Assembly (NCBI GenBank): GCA_029245675.1
Contig: JAQWOV010000005.1
Span: 1-64,000 of the forward strand
Length of the DNA stretch: 64,000 nt
Direction of reading: 5' to 3'
From: Acidimicrobiales bacterium
Lineage (GTDB): Bacteria > Actinomycetota > Acidimicrobiia > Acidimicrobiales > MedAcidi-G1
Part shown: piece by piece, positions 44,486 to 53,759 of the stretch
How positions within the stretch are numbered: the stretch's first letter is position 1
Layout of the letters: every line of letters starts with the position of its first letter
The notes under the pieces: model-generated
Told to the model about the DNA's origin: nothing
Database searches by the model: none
What the model saw: only the letters and a program-made list of their open reading frames with translations
Program-made: the position numbers and the translations under genes

Positions 44486-45524
44486 GCCTCTTGAAGACGT
44501 CTCTAAACCAAAGAAACCCCAAGCGATTCTTCTTGTGGGTTTTGGAGGACCTGAAGGCCCAGAAGATGTGTGGCCTTTCCTTGAATCTGTAACTGCAGGT
44601 AGGAACATTCCTACTGATCGACTAACAGAGGTCGCTGATCGTTATTTGAGTCGTGGAGGAATATCTCCTGTAAATGAGCGGATGCGTTCTGTGCTAGATG
44701 CTGTCCAAAAAGTCCTAAACCAAGAACTACTAGATATTCCTGTGTTCTTGGGAAATAGGAACTCAACTCCATTCATTGAAGAAACAATAGAAGAATTAGA
44801 CCGACAAGGATTAACCGAAGTTGCTGCTTGGATTGCTTCTCCGTATCGCTCTTATTCGAGTTGCAGACAATACCTTGAACAAATAGAAACAGGAATGGAA
44901 AAAGTGGATCGACGTGTTTTAGTGACTCGATTACGTCCACACTTTGATCATCCTGGTTGTATTGATACTGCTGCTGACCGATTAGCGGAAGCTTTGTTAG
45001 ATCTACCAAAAGATAAACAAGAAGAAACTCACTTGCTATTTTCTGCTCACAGCCTTCCACTTTCCGCAGCAGAAAGTTGCTCTTATGTTGAAGAAATCCA
45101 TGAGGCTGCACGATTGATCGCTGAAAGAGTAGATCCGAGTAACAAACTCTCTTGGGAAGTAGTTTGGCAATCTCGAAGTGGACCCCCACAGGTTCCCTGG
45201 CTTATTCCAGACGTATGTGACCGAATCGATGAGTTGGCCTCTGAAGGGGTTTCTTCCATAGCTATTTCGCCAGTTGGCTTTATTGTTCACAATTTTGAAA
45301 TTGAATGGGATTTGGATGTTGAAGCAGCAGAATGCGCAGCCGGTCACGGCATGGCTTTCGTTCGAGCAGAAACGGTAGACAGTGACCCAAGGTTTGCAGA
45401 AATGATCGTTGATTTGATCAAGGAGAGTTCCAGCGAAGACCCAATACCTCTCTCACTCGGAAATTTGGGAGTAGCTCCCGTACCTTGTCCGGGTGACTGT
45501 TGCCCCTCCCCCAGCCGTTCTTAA
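44472..45524 (+). CDS. hemH: Ferrochelatase (protoporphyrin or coproporphyrin type)
   Basis: The protein has about 350 residues. LLVGFGGPEGPEDVWPFL and SAHSLP are typical of ferrochelatases. It keeps a Cys in SYSSCRQY and a C-terminal group CPGDCC, the pattern expected for a 2Fe-2S cluster in actinobacterial enzymes. In actinobacteria the true substrate is usually coproporphyrin III. It overlaps the crotonase gene by 14 bases. Confidence 0.93.
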   Translation: MSILKPLEDVSKPKKPQAILLVGFGGPEGPEDVWPFLESVTAGRNIPTDRLTEVADRYLSRGGISPVNERMRSVLDAVQKVLNQELLDIPVFLGNRNSTPFIEETIEELDRQGLTEVAAWIASPYRSYSSCRQYLEQIETGMEKVDRRVLVTRLRPHFDHPGCIDTAADRLAEALLDLPKDKQEETHLLFSAHSLPLSAAESCSYVEEIHEAARLIAERVDPSNKLSWEVVWQSRSGPPQVPWLIPDVCDRIDELASEGVSSIAISPVGFIVHNFEIEWDLDVEAAECAAGHGMAFVRAETVDSDPRFAEMIVDLIKESSSEDPIPLSLGNLGVAPVPCPGDCCPSPSRS

Positions 45525-45643
45525 GTTGATTCCACGACTCGCTTAGAGAATCAGAGTACGGTCACAACCTATAGATGCACTACAGATGTCGCAGCCATAG
45601 TGCAATATAGAGATAGTGGATCAAAGAAAATATTTAAATAACC

Positions 45644-48061
45644 GTGACTGAACAACAAGAACTTCTACCCAAAAATACAGGCTTCGCGAAAGATATCGTC
45701 GAAGTGACTGTTGCTGAAGAGATGCGTGAATCTTTTCTCGCGTACTCTCTCTCAGTCATCACTTCCCGTGCGATACCAGATGTACGGGATGGACTAAAAC
45801 CAGTTCAAAGAAGAATTCTTTATGCGATGCTTCGAATGGGCATCCGATCAGATACCCCACATCGAAAGAGCGCTCGTGTAGTCGGAGAAACCATGGGGCG
45901 ATATCACCCACATGGAGACGCCGCCATTTATGACGCTCTTGTACGTCTTGGACAAGACTTTTCTCGCGGCATCACCTTCGTGGACAAACAAGGAAACTTT
46001 GGCTCTCTAGATGATCCACCGGCGGCAGCACGATACACCGAATGCAGATTGACATCTGCAGCAATGTCAATGGTGGGTGAAATAGATGAGGGCACCGTTG
46101 ATTTTAGATCTACTTACGATGGTGAATCCCTTGAACCCATTTGTTTACCCGGATTAATACCTGGCTTATTGGTAAATGGAACAACAGGAATAGCTGTTGG
46201 CATGGCGACCAATATGCCGACTCACAATCTTGGAGAAGTAGCAGCTGCAATTGAACTCGTGATGAAGAAAAGACGACCAAAACCCACCACTGACGAATTG
46301 TTAGAAGTTCTCCCTGGTCCTGATTTTCCAAGTGGAGGAATCATTGTTGATGATGGTCTTCGTGAAGCCTACGAAACAGGTCGTGGAACCATCCGAATAA
46401 GAGCTCAAGCTCACGTTGAGTCATTAACCCGTGGCAAACAAGCCATCATTGTCACTGAACTCCCATACATGGTTGGTCCAGAAAGAGTCATCGGGAAACT
46501 AAAGGATCTAAACGAATCAGGAAAAATACCTGGAGTTTCGGACTTCAAGAACCTCTCGGATCGGAATACCGGCTTACGTATTCAAATAACAGTTAGATCT
46601 GGCCATAATCCTCAGGCCCTACTAAATGAGTTGTATCGATCTACCCCGTTAGAGGAGTCATTCAGCTTCAATAACGTTGTTTTAGTAGATGGAGAGCCAA
46701 AGACTCTCGGACTTTATGATCTGTGTTACCACTACATTGAGCATCGACTAAGTGTGGTTGTACGTCGTACGAAGTTTCGGCAACAAAAAGCCTCCGATCG
46801 TCTACATATTGTTCAAGGACTCCTAATTGCTCTTGACGCAATAGATGAAGTCGTGGCAATAATACGCGGATCTGAAGACACCGCTGCTGCACGCAAAGCG
46901 TTAATGAAAAAATTCAATCTTAGTCAAATACAAACTGATCACATTTTGGACATGCCACTCAAACGATTGACTGCTCTTGAAAAGTTACGAATAGAAGAAG
47001 AGCGAGATGATCTTGTTGCTGCAATAGAAGGTTACGAAAAATTACTGAAGTCAGAGGTGCAACAAAGAAAACTGGTATTAAGCGAGTTAAGTGAAGCCGT
47101 GGAAAAGTTCGGACAACCCAGAAAAACAGAAATTACTCATCCCGACGACCTTCCTGTATTTGATGTTGTTGAAGAAGTCCAAGACATAGCTGATGAACCA
47201 TGTGTGGTTACTCTTTCCACTTCTGGGCAGATTGGACGCATGCCAGTAGATGGGGCTCGACGAACTAACCCTGGCCGCCACGACATGCTTTCATCTGCAA
47301 TATTGACCCGAACTACTTCAAAAGTAACTGCTGTAACTTCGGAAGGTAGAGCTCTTCAAGTCTTTGCTTCTGAGTTAGCAGATGCTTCAAATAGAACTCG
47401 CGGTTCTTCAGCTACACAAGTATTCGGGGCTAATCGAGGTGAAACTCTTCACACTCTGGTTGCGGATGGGAAAGAACATGCTGTCCTCGTTACTTCTAAA
47501 GGAGTGATCAAACGTTTAACACTTGACGAGATTCGTGAAACTCGCTCCCGACAGACCTTGATTAATCTAAAAAAAGATGACTACGTATCTGCTGCTTTCT
47601 GTGCTCCAGAAGGTGTAGATATCCTTCTTGTCTCTTCAGATGGCCAAGTACTTTGCACTCCAATAGGAGATGCCAGCATCCAAGGTCGCGGAGCTGCGGG
47701 AATCGCGGGAATGAAACTGAAAGATGGAGCAAAAATAATTGCTGCTGGAGTAGTTCTCGCAGATGACGTTTTGTATACCGTGACTAATAGAAGTTCACTT
47801 AAAGCCACGCCTACAAGCGAATTTGAAAGCCGAGGCCGTAACGGAGTTGGTGTCAGAGTCAACAAACTTGGAGATGGTGAAGAACTCACCTTTGCTTGGG
47901 TTGGTCAACCCATAGGTTTGTTAGCCACGATGTGCAAGGACGATGACCCCCAAAAGGCTGACCCTAACCCAATACCTCTAATGATCGAGACAACAAAACG
48001 TGACTTAAGTAGTGGGTCTACTGAACGTCAAATTCTCTCACTTGGTCCAGGAAGGTGGTAG
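45644..48061 (+). CDS. Type IIA DNA topoisomerase A subunit (gyrase A / ParC-like)
   Basis: The protein has 805 residues. The active-site tyrosine is Tyr131 in AAARYTECRL, after PDVRDGLKPVQRR. The C-terminal beta-propeller repeats are present, but I see no QRRGGKG GyrA-box, so it may be a topoisomerase IV-type A subunit rather than a gyrase. It starts with GTG. The A-then-B gene order and lack of dnaA/recF neighbours differ from the usual actinobacterial gyrBA locus and support a second, ParC-like set. Confidence 0.88.
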   Translation: MTEQQELLPKNTGFAKDIVEVTVAEEMRESFLAYSLSVITSRAIPDVRDGLKPVQRRILYAMLRMGIRSDTPHRKSARVVGETMGRYHPHGDAAIYDALVRLGQDFSRGITFVDKQGNFGSLDDPPAAARYTECRLTSAAMSMVGEIDEGTVDFRSTYDGESLEPICLPGLIPGLLVNGTTGIAVGMATNMPTHNLGEVAAAIELVMKKRRPKPTTDELLEVLPGPDFPSGGIIVDDGLREAYETGRGTIRIRAQAHVESLTRGKQAIIVTELPYMVGPERVIGKLKDLNESGKIPGVSDFKNLSDRNTGLRIQITVRSGHNPQALLNELYRSTPLEESFSFNNVVLVDGEPKTLGLYDLCYHYIEHRLSVVVRRTKFRQQKASDRLHIVQGLLIALDAIDEVVAIIRGSEDTAAARKALMKKFNLSQIQTDHILDMPLKRLTALEKLRIEEERDDLVAAIEGYEKLLKSEVQQRKLVLSELSEAVEKFGQPRKTEITHPDDLPVFDVVEEVQDIADEPCVVTLSTSGQIGRMPVDGARRTNPGRHDMLSSAILTRTTSKVTAVTSEGRALQVFASELADASNRTRGSSATQVFGANRGETLHTLVADGKEHAVLVTSKGVIKRLTLDEIRETRSRQTLINLKKDDYVSAAFCAPEGVDILLVSSDGQVLCTPIGDASIQGRGAAGIAGMKLKDGAKIIAAGVVLADDVLYTVTNRSSLKATPTSEFESRGRNGVGVRVNKLGDGEELTFAWVGQPIGLLATMCKDDDPQKADPNPIPLMIETTKRDLSSGSTERQILSLGPGRW

Positions 48062-48063
48062 GA

Positions 48064-50142
48064 ATGGCTGATTCAAAAGCAAAAACTACATCGAAACCCT
48101 CTTCTAAAAAGAAAAATGGATACGACGCGGACGCAATAGAAACTCTTGAGGGTCTCGACGCTGTTCGTAAACGACCTGGAATGTACATAGGAGGGACAGG
48201 AAGTTCTGGCCTTATGCATTTAGTTTGGGAACTAATTGATAACGCTGTTGACGAAGCGGCAGCTGGATTTGCTAAACAGATAACAGTAACCCTTCACCGC
48301 GACCACTCAGTTGAAGTTTCAGATAATGGTCGTGGTATCCCTATTAATAAACATCCTAAGCGAAAAATTTCTGCACTAGAGGTAGTGCTTACAGAACTCC
48401 ATGCAGGAGGAAAATTCGGTGGAGGAGCTTACGGCGCATCTGGCGGACTACATGGTGTAGGGGCTTCTGTAGTTAATGCACTATCAATCAAAATGACAGC
48501 GCAGGTTGACCGCGAAGGACACACTCATGAACTGTCTTTCAAAGAAAGATCTGCCGGTCATTTTGATGGTTCAAAATTCGCGAAAAGTCATGAACTCAAA
48601 CGGATAAAAAAGATTGCTAAAACGAAGACTGGAACCAGAATACGATTCTGGCCTGATTTTGACATTTTTGATAAAGACGCGACTGTTGATGTTCAAGAAA
48701 TCTATGATCGCGTAACACAATCTTGTTTTCTGGTTCCGAGTGTCAAAATAAAAGTAATCGATAAACGTGCCGGAGGAGCAAAAGAACCGTTCGAGTTTGT
48801 TTCCCGAGGAGGTTTGAAAGATCTCGTTGACTACTTATCAAATGGAGAAAACGTCACCGAAATAATAACAATTTCCGGAATAGACACATTTACCGAAAGA
48901 GTGCCTGTTGATGGAAAAATGACCGACGTTGAACGTGAATGCAGTGTTGAAGCAGCGTTAAGGTGGGTTCGTTCCTACGAAACTACTCAAGAGTCTTTTG
49001 TGAATACCATCCCTACCAGTCAAGGCGGGACTCACGTTGCTGGTTTTGAAAGAGCTTTAACAAGGGCAGTAAACGACATCCTTCTTAAAGACACAAGAAA
49101 ATTGGCAAAACTTGCAAAGGAAAACCAGCATCGAGCATCAAAAGACGATGTGGGTGAAGGTCTAGTTGCAACAATAAAAGTCACATTTCCAGAGCCACAG
49201 TTTCGAGGACAAACTAAACAAGAACTAGGGACACCGTCAGTAGAGAAAATCGTTTACAACATAATAAAACAAAACCTCACCGAATGGTTTGAAGGAAGCG
49301 GCCCAAAAACACACATAAATGCAGTACGAGACAAGATCGCTACTGCAATTATTAATCGTGTTAGCTCAAAACAGATGTTGGACAACAAACGACGTGCAGC
49401 AAGTTTGGGTTCAACCGGTATGCCCGACAAACTTGCCGATTGTCGAAATCATGGAGATGATTCAGAACTCATCATCGTTGAAGGAGACTCTGCCGCAGGG
49501 CCCGCAAAAGCTGGGCGCAACTCGGCCAACGTCGCCATTCTTCCATTACGTGGAAAAGTAGTAAATGCCAGAAAGGCCACGTTAAAACAGGTACTTGATA
49601 ACGCTGAAGCGCAAGCATTATTTACTGCTGTTGGGGCGGGGTCAGGAAAAGACTTTGATATTGAAAAAATTCGATATGGAAGAATCGTTATTCTCTGTGA
49701 CGCTGACGTGGATGGAAGCCATATCCGATGCTTACTCTTAACTCTCATTCACAAATACATGGGAGAAATGCTTACAGAAGGTCGTGTGTTTGCTGCTCAA
49801 CCTCCCTTATTTACTTGCAAAGTTGGTGACACAATCCATCGTGCTTTTAGTGAAGAAGAGCGTGATGCTATGACCGCAGAATTAACTAAAGGAAAACGCA
49901 AAGTAGAGAATCTCCGATGGAACCGCTTCAAAGGGCTAGGAGAAATGAACGTAGAAGAATTAGCTGAATGTGCGTTAGACCCAGAAACTAGAATTTTGAG
50001 GAAATTAACCATGGAAGATGCTAAAGAAGCAAAAAAAGCTATCGAACTATTTGAGATTCTCATGGGTTCCGATGTGAGTAGGCGTCGTGAATACCTTGTT
50101 AAAAATAGTTCCTTACTTGACCCATCTGTTTTGGATTTCTAA
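48064..50142 (+). CDS. Type IIA DNA topoisomerase B subunit (gyrase B / ParE-like)
   Basis: The protein has about 692 residues. The GHKL ATPase motifs IDNAVDEA and DNGRGIP are followed by SQGGTH, and the TOPRIM domain by VEGDSAAGPAK and DADVDGSHI. It pairs with the preceding A subunit for ATP-driven strand passage. A start at 48064 fits GGAAGG upstream. The stop TAA shares its last base with the ATG of the nuclease gene. Confidence 0.92.
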   Translation: MADSKAKTTSKPSSKKKNGYDADAIETLEGLDAVRKRPGMYIGGTGSSGLMHLVWELIDNAVDEAAAGFAKQITVTLHRDHSVEVSDNGRGIPINKHPKRKISALEVVLTELHAGGKFGGGAYGASGGLHGVGASVVNALSIKMTAQVDREGHTHELSFKERSAGHFDGSKFAKSHELKRIKKIAKTKTGTRIRFWPDFDIFDKDATVDVQEIYDRVTQSCFLVPSVKIKVIDKRAGGAKEPFEFVSRGGLKDLVDYLSNGENVTEIITISGIDTFTERVPVDGKMTDVERECSVEAALRWVRSYETTQESFVNTIPTSQGGTHVAGFERALTRAVNDILLKDTRKLAKLAKENQHRASKDDVGEGLVATIKVTFPEPQFRGQTKQELGTPSVEKIVYNIIKQNLTEWFEGSGPKTHINAVRDKIATAIINRVSSKQMLDNKRRAASLGSTGMPDKLADCRNHGDDSELIIVEGDSAAGPAKAGRNSANVAILPLRGKVVNARKATLKQVLDNAEAQALFTAVGAGSGKDFDIEKIRYGRIVILCDADVDGSHIRCLLLTLIHKYMGEMLTEGRVFAAQPPLFTCKVGDTIHRAFSEEERDAMTAELTKGKRKVENLRWNRFKGLGEMNVEELAECALDPETRILRKLTMEDAKEAKKAIELFEILMGSDVSRRREYLVKNSSLLDPSVLDF

Positions 50143-50969
50143 TGGCCTCTTTGCCAAAGTTTTTTTCAATCTCTGCCGCAAGCACTTACAAACAATGTCC
50201 GCGTAAATGGAAACACCGTTATATAGACAAACTTCCAGATCCTCCTGGAGAAGCTGCTTTGGTTGGAACTTTCGCTCATCATGTTTTAGAAATTCTCTGC
50301 GAAAAAGAACCGGAGGAAAGAACCACTGATGAAGCAAAAAAAATAGCGCGGGAAGCCTGGCCTGAAACTGCGAGCAATAAAGACTTTCAAAGTTTAGATC
50401 TCAGTGAAGCAGAAGAAAAAGAATTCCGATGGAAAGCCTGGGCAGCTATAGATGGCCTCTGGAAATTAGAAAATCCTGCTGAAATAGATGTTCTCTCAAC
50501 AGAAAAACGCATATCTGTAAATCTGGCTGAAGTTCCTTTCTATGGCATCATTGATCGTCTTGATCAATCAAGTGTAGGAACGATAGTCACAGACTATAAA
50601 ACCGGTAAACCTCCAAAACCTGCATATCGAGATAAAGCTCTTGATCAAATCATTCTCTATGCCGCTGCTGTTCAATCAGAAACTGGCGAACTTCCTGCAA
50701 AGGGGAGACTTTTGTATCTGGGAAAAGAGTCTTTAGAAATTGAGGTTGACATTAATCAAGAGTTGATTTCTAACAGCACTGATCAATTTGCTGACACGTG
50801 GGGTGCTCTCGCAAAAGACTGTGATGCAGAAAATTTTGATACCGGTACTGGTCCGCTTTGCGGCTGGTGCCCCTATGCAGGGATCTGTGAAGATGGTCAG
50901 AAAGAAATAAGAAAAAGACTTGGGGCTGGAAGAATGCGACCTGATGCTCCCGCACTACAACTCATTTAG
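50142..50969 (+). CDS. PD-(D/E)XK nuclease, RecB/Cas4-like with Fe-S cysteines
   Basis: The 275-residue protein has SAASTYKQCPRKW at the N-terminus, GIIDRLDQ and DYKTGK as the nuclease core, and CGWCPYAGIC near the end. Together with the early Cys these four cysteines can hold a 4Fe-4S cluster as in AddB and Cas4. No CRISPR array or helicase gene is nearby. Translation is coupled to the topoisomerase B gene, suggesting a DNA-break or repair role. Confidence 0.85.
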   Translation: MASLPKFFSISAASTYKQCPRKWKHRYIDKLPDPPGEAALVGTFAHHVLEILCEKEPEERTTDEAKKIAREAWPETASNKDFQSLDLSEAEEKEFRWKAWAAIDGLWKLENPAEIDVLSTEKRISVNLAEVPFYGIIDRLDQSSVGTIVTDYKTGKPPKPAYRDKALDQIILYAAAVQSETGELPAKGRLLYLGKESLEIEVDINQELISNSTDQFADTWGALAKDCDAENFDTGTGPLCGWCPYAGICEDGQKEIRKRLGAGRMRPDAPALQLI

Positions 50970-51272
50970 CTACTGTCTTCTTTTCCTTCGAACTAAAAGA
51001 AAAATCACCGCTACTACTGCAGCAAACGCTCCAATTCGATATAAACGGTCAACTCTTTCATCAGTCATTTCAACAGGAGGAGTTTCAAATGGTTGAACAG
51101 GGATCTCAGATCCTTGGATTGGAACATCCGAAACAGCGCTTTGACTATCAGTTGATGGGTCCTCCTCGCTGAGAGAAGGGTTCTCCAACAGAGTGTCAAC
51201 AGGGCTGATGTCTGGAGGTCCGTTTCTTTTTCTCTGCGATTGAGGATTGTAATTACTCACGATGATCTCCAT
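50970..51272 (-). CDS. Small tail-anchored membrane protein beside parA
   Basis: The 100-residue protein is soluble and Pro/Ser/Glu-rich up to about residue 75, then has one hydrophobic helix (about 79-94) and a basic end. Its start lies inside the end of the parA gene (20-base overlap). It was not recognised; it might link ParA to the membrane, but this is only suggested by overlap. Confidence 0.6.
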   Translation of the reverse strand: MEIIVSNYNPQSQRKRNGPPDISPVDTLLENPSLSEEDPSTDSQSAVSDVPIQGSEIPVQPFETPPVEMTDERVDRLYRIGAFAAVVAVIFLLVRRKRRQ

Positions 51273-52047
51273 TTAAGACATAATCAAGAACCACGTCGAA
51301 TTCTACCGCTGCTTCAACTGCTCCCGGTCGTTTACCTAAACCGTGAATTGGCATTGACTGCGCTGAAGCCTCTGATACGGCAGCTCGTTGATGGATGGGC
51401 GGTAAACATTTTCCAGGGTAAGCGTCCTGGAGTTGTTCATGCCAATAGCGTGCATCACGAGTTCGCGCTAGACGATTAATAGCTATTCCGACTAACTTCG
51501 GTTCTGCTTCAATTCGACGAGTCTGTATGCGCTCTATCGTTTGTAGCATGCGAGCCACCCCATCTACTGCCCATGCCCCTGGCTCTGTTACTAAAAGAAC
51601 GCTATCAGAAGCAAAAAGGCCATTGATTGTGAGTAATCCAAGCGAAGGTGGACAATCAATGATCGTCAGAGGAAAATTTGAAGCATGCTGGATGTCAAAA
51701 GCAGAACTCAAACGTTCTTGTGCCCCTAGCGGATCCGTCGCTAACTGAGGTTCACGTACGGACAATGCGGGAGAAGAAGCTGCAACAGAGGGAACCTTGC
51801 CACATTCTTCAGGCCACCCGGACTCTTCAATTGTCTGTTTGATACCACCGGGATGGTCAGCAGCAAGCACTGTGTCAATCCCACGAGTAGGTTCAAAAAG
51901 GCCGAGCCCTGTAGTGGCGTTTCCTTGAGGGTCCAGATCTATGACGAGAGTCTTGATCCCTTTGCTCGCGGCAGAAGAAGCCAATCCGAGAGCGACAGTA
52001 GTTTTACCTACCCCCCCTTTTTGATTAACTATGGCAACTGTTGTCAC
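51253..52047 (-). CDS. parA: ParA/Soj-family ATPase without adjacent ParB
   Basis: The 264-residue protein has the deviant Walker A KGGVGKTT (10-17), Walker A' DLDPQGN and Walker B TIIDCPPSLG. ParA ATPases position chromosomes or other cargo. No parB or parS-like 16-mer was seen, so it may be an orphan moving another cargo. The overlapping small protein downstream could be a partner. Confidence 0.88.
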   Translation of the reverse strand: MTTVAIVNQKGGVGKTTVALGLASSAASKGIKTLVIDLDPQGNATTGLGLFEPTRGIDTVLAADHPGGIKQTIEESGWPEECGKVPSVAASSPALSVREPQLATDPLGAQERLSSAFDIQHASNFPLTIIDCPPSLGLLTINGLFASDSVLLVTEPGAWAVDGVARMLQTIERIQTRRIEAEPKLVGIAINRLARTRDARYWHEQLQDAYPGKCLPPIHQRAAVSEASAQSMPIHGLGKRPGAVEAAVEFDVVLDYVLNGDHRE

Positions 52048-52152
52048 CCTGCCAAACTAACTCAAACTTGGGCACAAGGAAGTACTTTTAGTCGGATCTC
52101 TTCTTTATGGCTTGAATCAATGAAGTGACTCACCTTAGGTCTTGAAACGATC

Positions 52153-52158
52153 TACGCT
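52153..52158 (+). promoter_or_regulatory. Likely leaderless -10 box (DUF3048 gene)
   Basis: TACGCT ends 6 bases before the ATG at 52165. Confidence 0.5.
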
Positions 52159-52164
52159 CGTTAT

Positions 52165-53745
52165 ATGCGGCAACTTTCTCTAACTACTATCGCGACTTTG
52201 GCTCTAGTTATCGCTGTTTTTGCTTCGACCGCAGTGGGAGCTCAAACATTTCTTGAGCGAATAGACGAGGAAGAAGAATCTATCGTTGCCTTTGAATCTG
52301 AAATACAGAATCTAGAAGAATTAATTAGCGGTTATGAAAAGCAGCTTAATGATATTGCTGATCTGGTTGCAGAAACAGAAACTCGAATAGCAATTGAAGA
52401 AGAAATACTTTCTCTTCTCCCTATTTACACAGAACTTATGGCTGACGACTTAATAGATCATTATGTATCTCTAGAGGAGCCAACAGCAGTTCGACATGCA
52501 ATGGCAATTGATGCCTATGTAAGAAACGATGAGCACATAAACGCTGTTCTGACTCAATCAATTCAACTCTCAGAAGAAGCTCTTGAACAAATACGGGCAA
52601 GACTTTTATATGAGTCAATTATCAGCGACGCTAACGATCAGTTGCTAGAGATATACGACGAACTCCGGCAACTTGGTACCGAAATAGATTCTCTTTTTGA
52701 GAGAAAAGCTCAGTCCACTGAGCGTCGAACTCTTGCTGCGGAAGATCGGTCCGAGGCTATGTCAGTTATTCCAGGTATTGAAGAGCAAATTGATTCAAGT
52801 ACATCGACAATAAACACTATTAGAGGAAGCATTGTTAAAGCCGAATTAGAAATTGATCGATTGAGAGAACTCCTCGTAGCGATGCGGTGGACCGCTTTGT
52901 TTGGTGAAGACATCATTCGTCCTGCATTGGCATTCAAAATTGACAATGTAAGTGCAGCTAGACCTCAGTCTGGAATCAACCAAGCAGACGTGGTCTACGA
53001 AGAAGTTGTAGAGGCCGGGCTTACTAGACTTGTAGCAATCTTTCAGACAGAAAGCCCTAGTGTGGTAGGGCCTATTCGTTCTGCTCGCAGTTCCGACCCA
53101 ATACTCCTCATTGGTTTTGACCGCCCTCTGTTTGCTTATTCTGGGGCAAACAGCATCACTCAAAGTCTTGTTAATGCTGCTGATGTTGAACGCGTCGGCT
53201 ATAGAGAACTCCCTTCTGCTTACTGGCGATCTGAAACCCGTCGTTCTCCCCACAATCTATATGCATCTGCGAGCCAACTTTGGGCCCTCAACCCACAGCC
53301 TGAGCGAACTGAACTACCACCAGCCCCTTTTGAATTCAGAGGTTCTGAAGAGCCCTTACACCCTTCTGCAATTCCGGCTGAGAAAGTAGACATTGATTTC
53401 GGGTGGACCGAAGTGGAATATAAATGGAATGGTTCAGGGTGGGCTCGCCGTCAAGGCGGATCAGCACATACTGACTCAAGTGGAGTGCGCGTTGCACCAG
53501 CCAATGTGATTGTTCAATTTGTGACTTACGGAACTAGTCCTGCTGCTGAAACTTCTCCTGAGGCTGAAACTATTGGAACCGGCATTGCCTGGATATTTAC
53601 AGATGGGCATTTAATCATTGGCGAATGGGAACGAACAGACCCTGACCTTCCAGCTATTTATCACGTTGACGAAGAAGAGATTCGTATGACTCCCGGCCGT
53701 ACTTGGGTTGCATTAGCAAAAAGAGAAACTGCCATTTGGGAATAA
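52165..53745 (+). CDS. Exported coiled-coil protein with C-terminal DUF3048 domain
   Basis: The 526-residue protein has a signal peptide (about 1-27), a long helical coiled-coil (30-235) rich in Glu and Leu, and a DUF3048 (YerB-like) domain from about 250, with ALAFKIDN, YEEVVEAGLTRL and GPIRSARS. DUF3048 proteins are of unknown function, cell-surface lipoproteins or exported proteins. The long coiled-coil is an unusual N-terminal addition. The end converges on map. Confidence 0.82.
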   Translation: MRQLSLTTIATLALVIAVFASTAVGAQTFLERIDEEEESIVAFESEIQNLEELISGYEKQLNDIADLVAETETRIAIEEEILSLLPIYTELMADDLIDHYVSLEEPTAVRHAMAIDAYVRNDEHINAVLTQSIQLSEEALEQIRARLLYESIISDANDQLLEIYDELRQLGTEIDSLFERKAQSTERRTLAAEDRSEAMSVIPGIEEQIDSSTSTINTIRGSIVKAELEIDRLRELLVAMRWTALFGEDIIRPALAFKIDNVSAARPQSGINQADVVYEEVVEAGLTRLVAIFQTESPSVVGPIRSARSSDPILLIGFDRPLFAYSGANSITQSLVNAADVERVGYRELPSAYWRSETRRSPHNLYASASQLWALNPQPERTELPPAPFEFRGSEEPLHPSAIPAEKVDIDFGWTEVEYKWNGSGWARRQGGSAHTDSSGVRVAPANVIVQFVTYGTSPAAETSPEAETIGTGIAWIFTDGHLIIGEWERTDPDLPAIYHVDEEEIRMTPGRTWVALAKRETAIWE

Positions 53746-53759
53746 AAATAAACTCAATT

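Noticed and set aside
51253-52164. A parABS centromere
   Set aside because: No parB and no TGTTTCACGTGAAACA-like site was found nearby.
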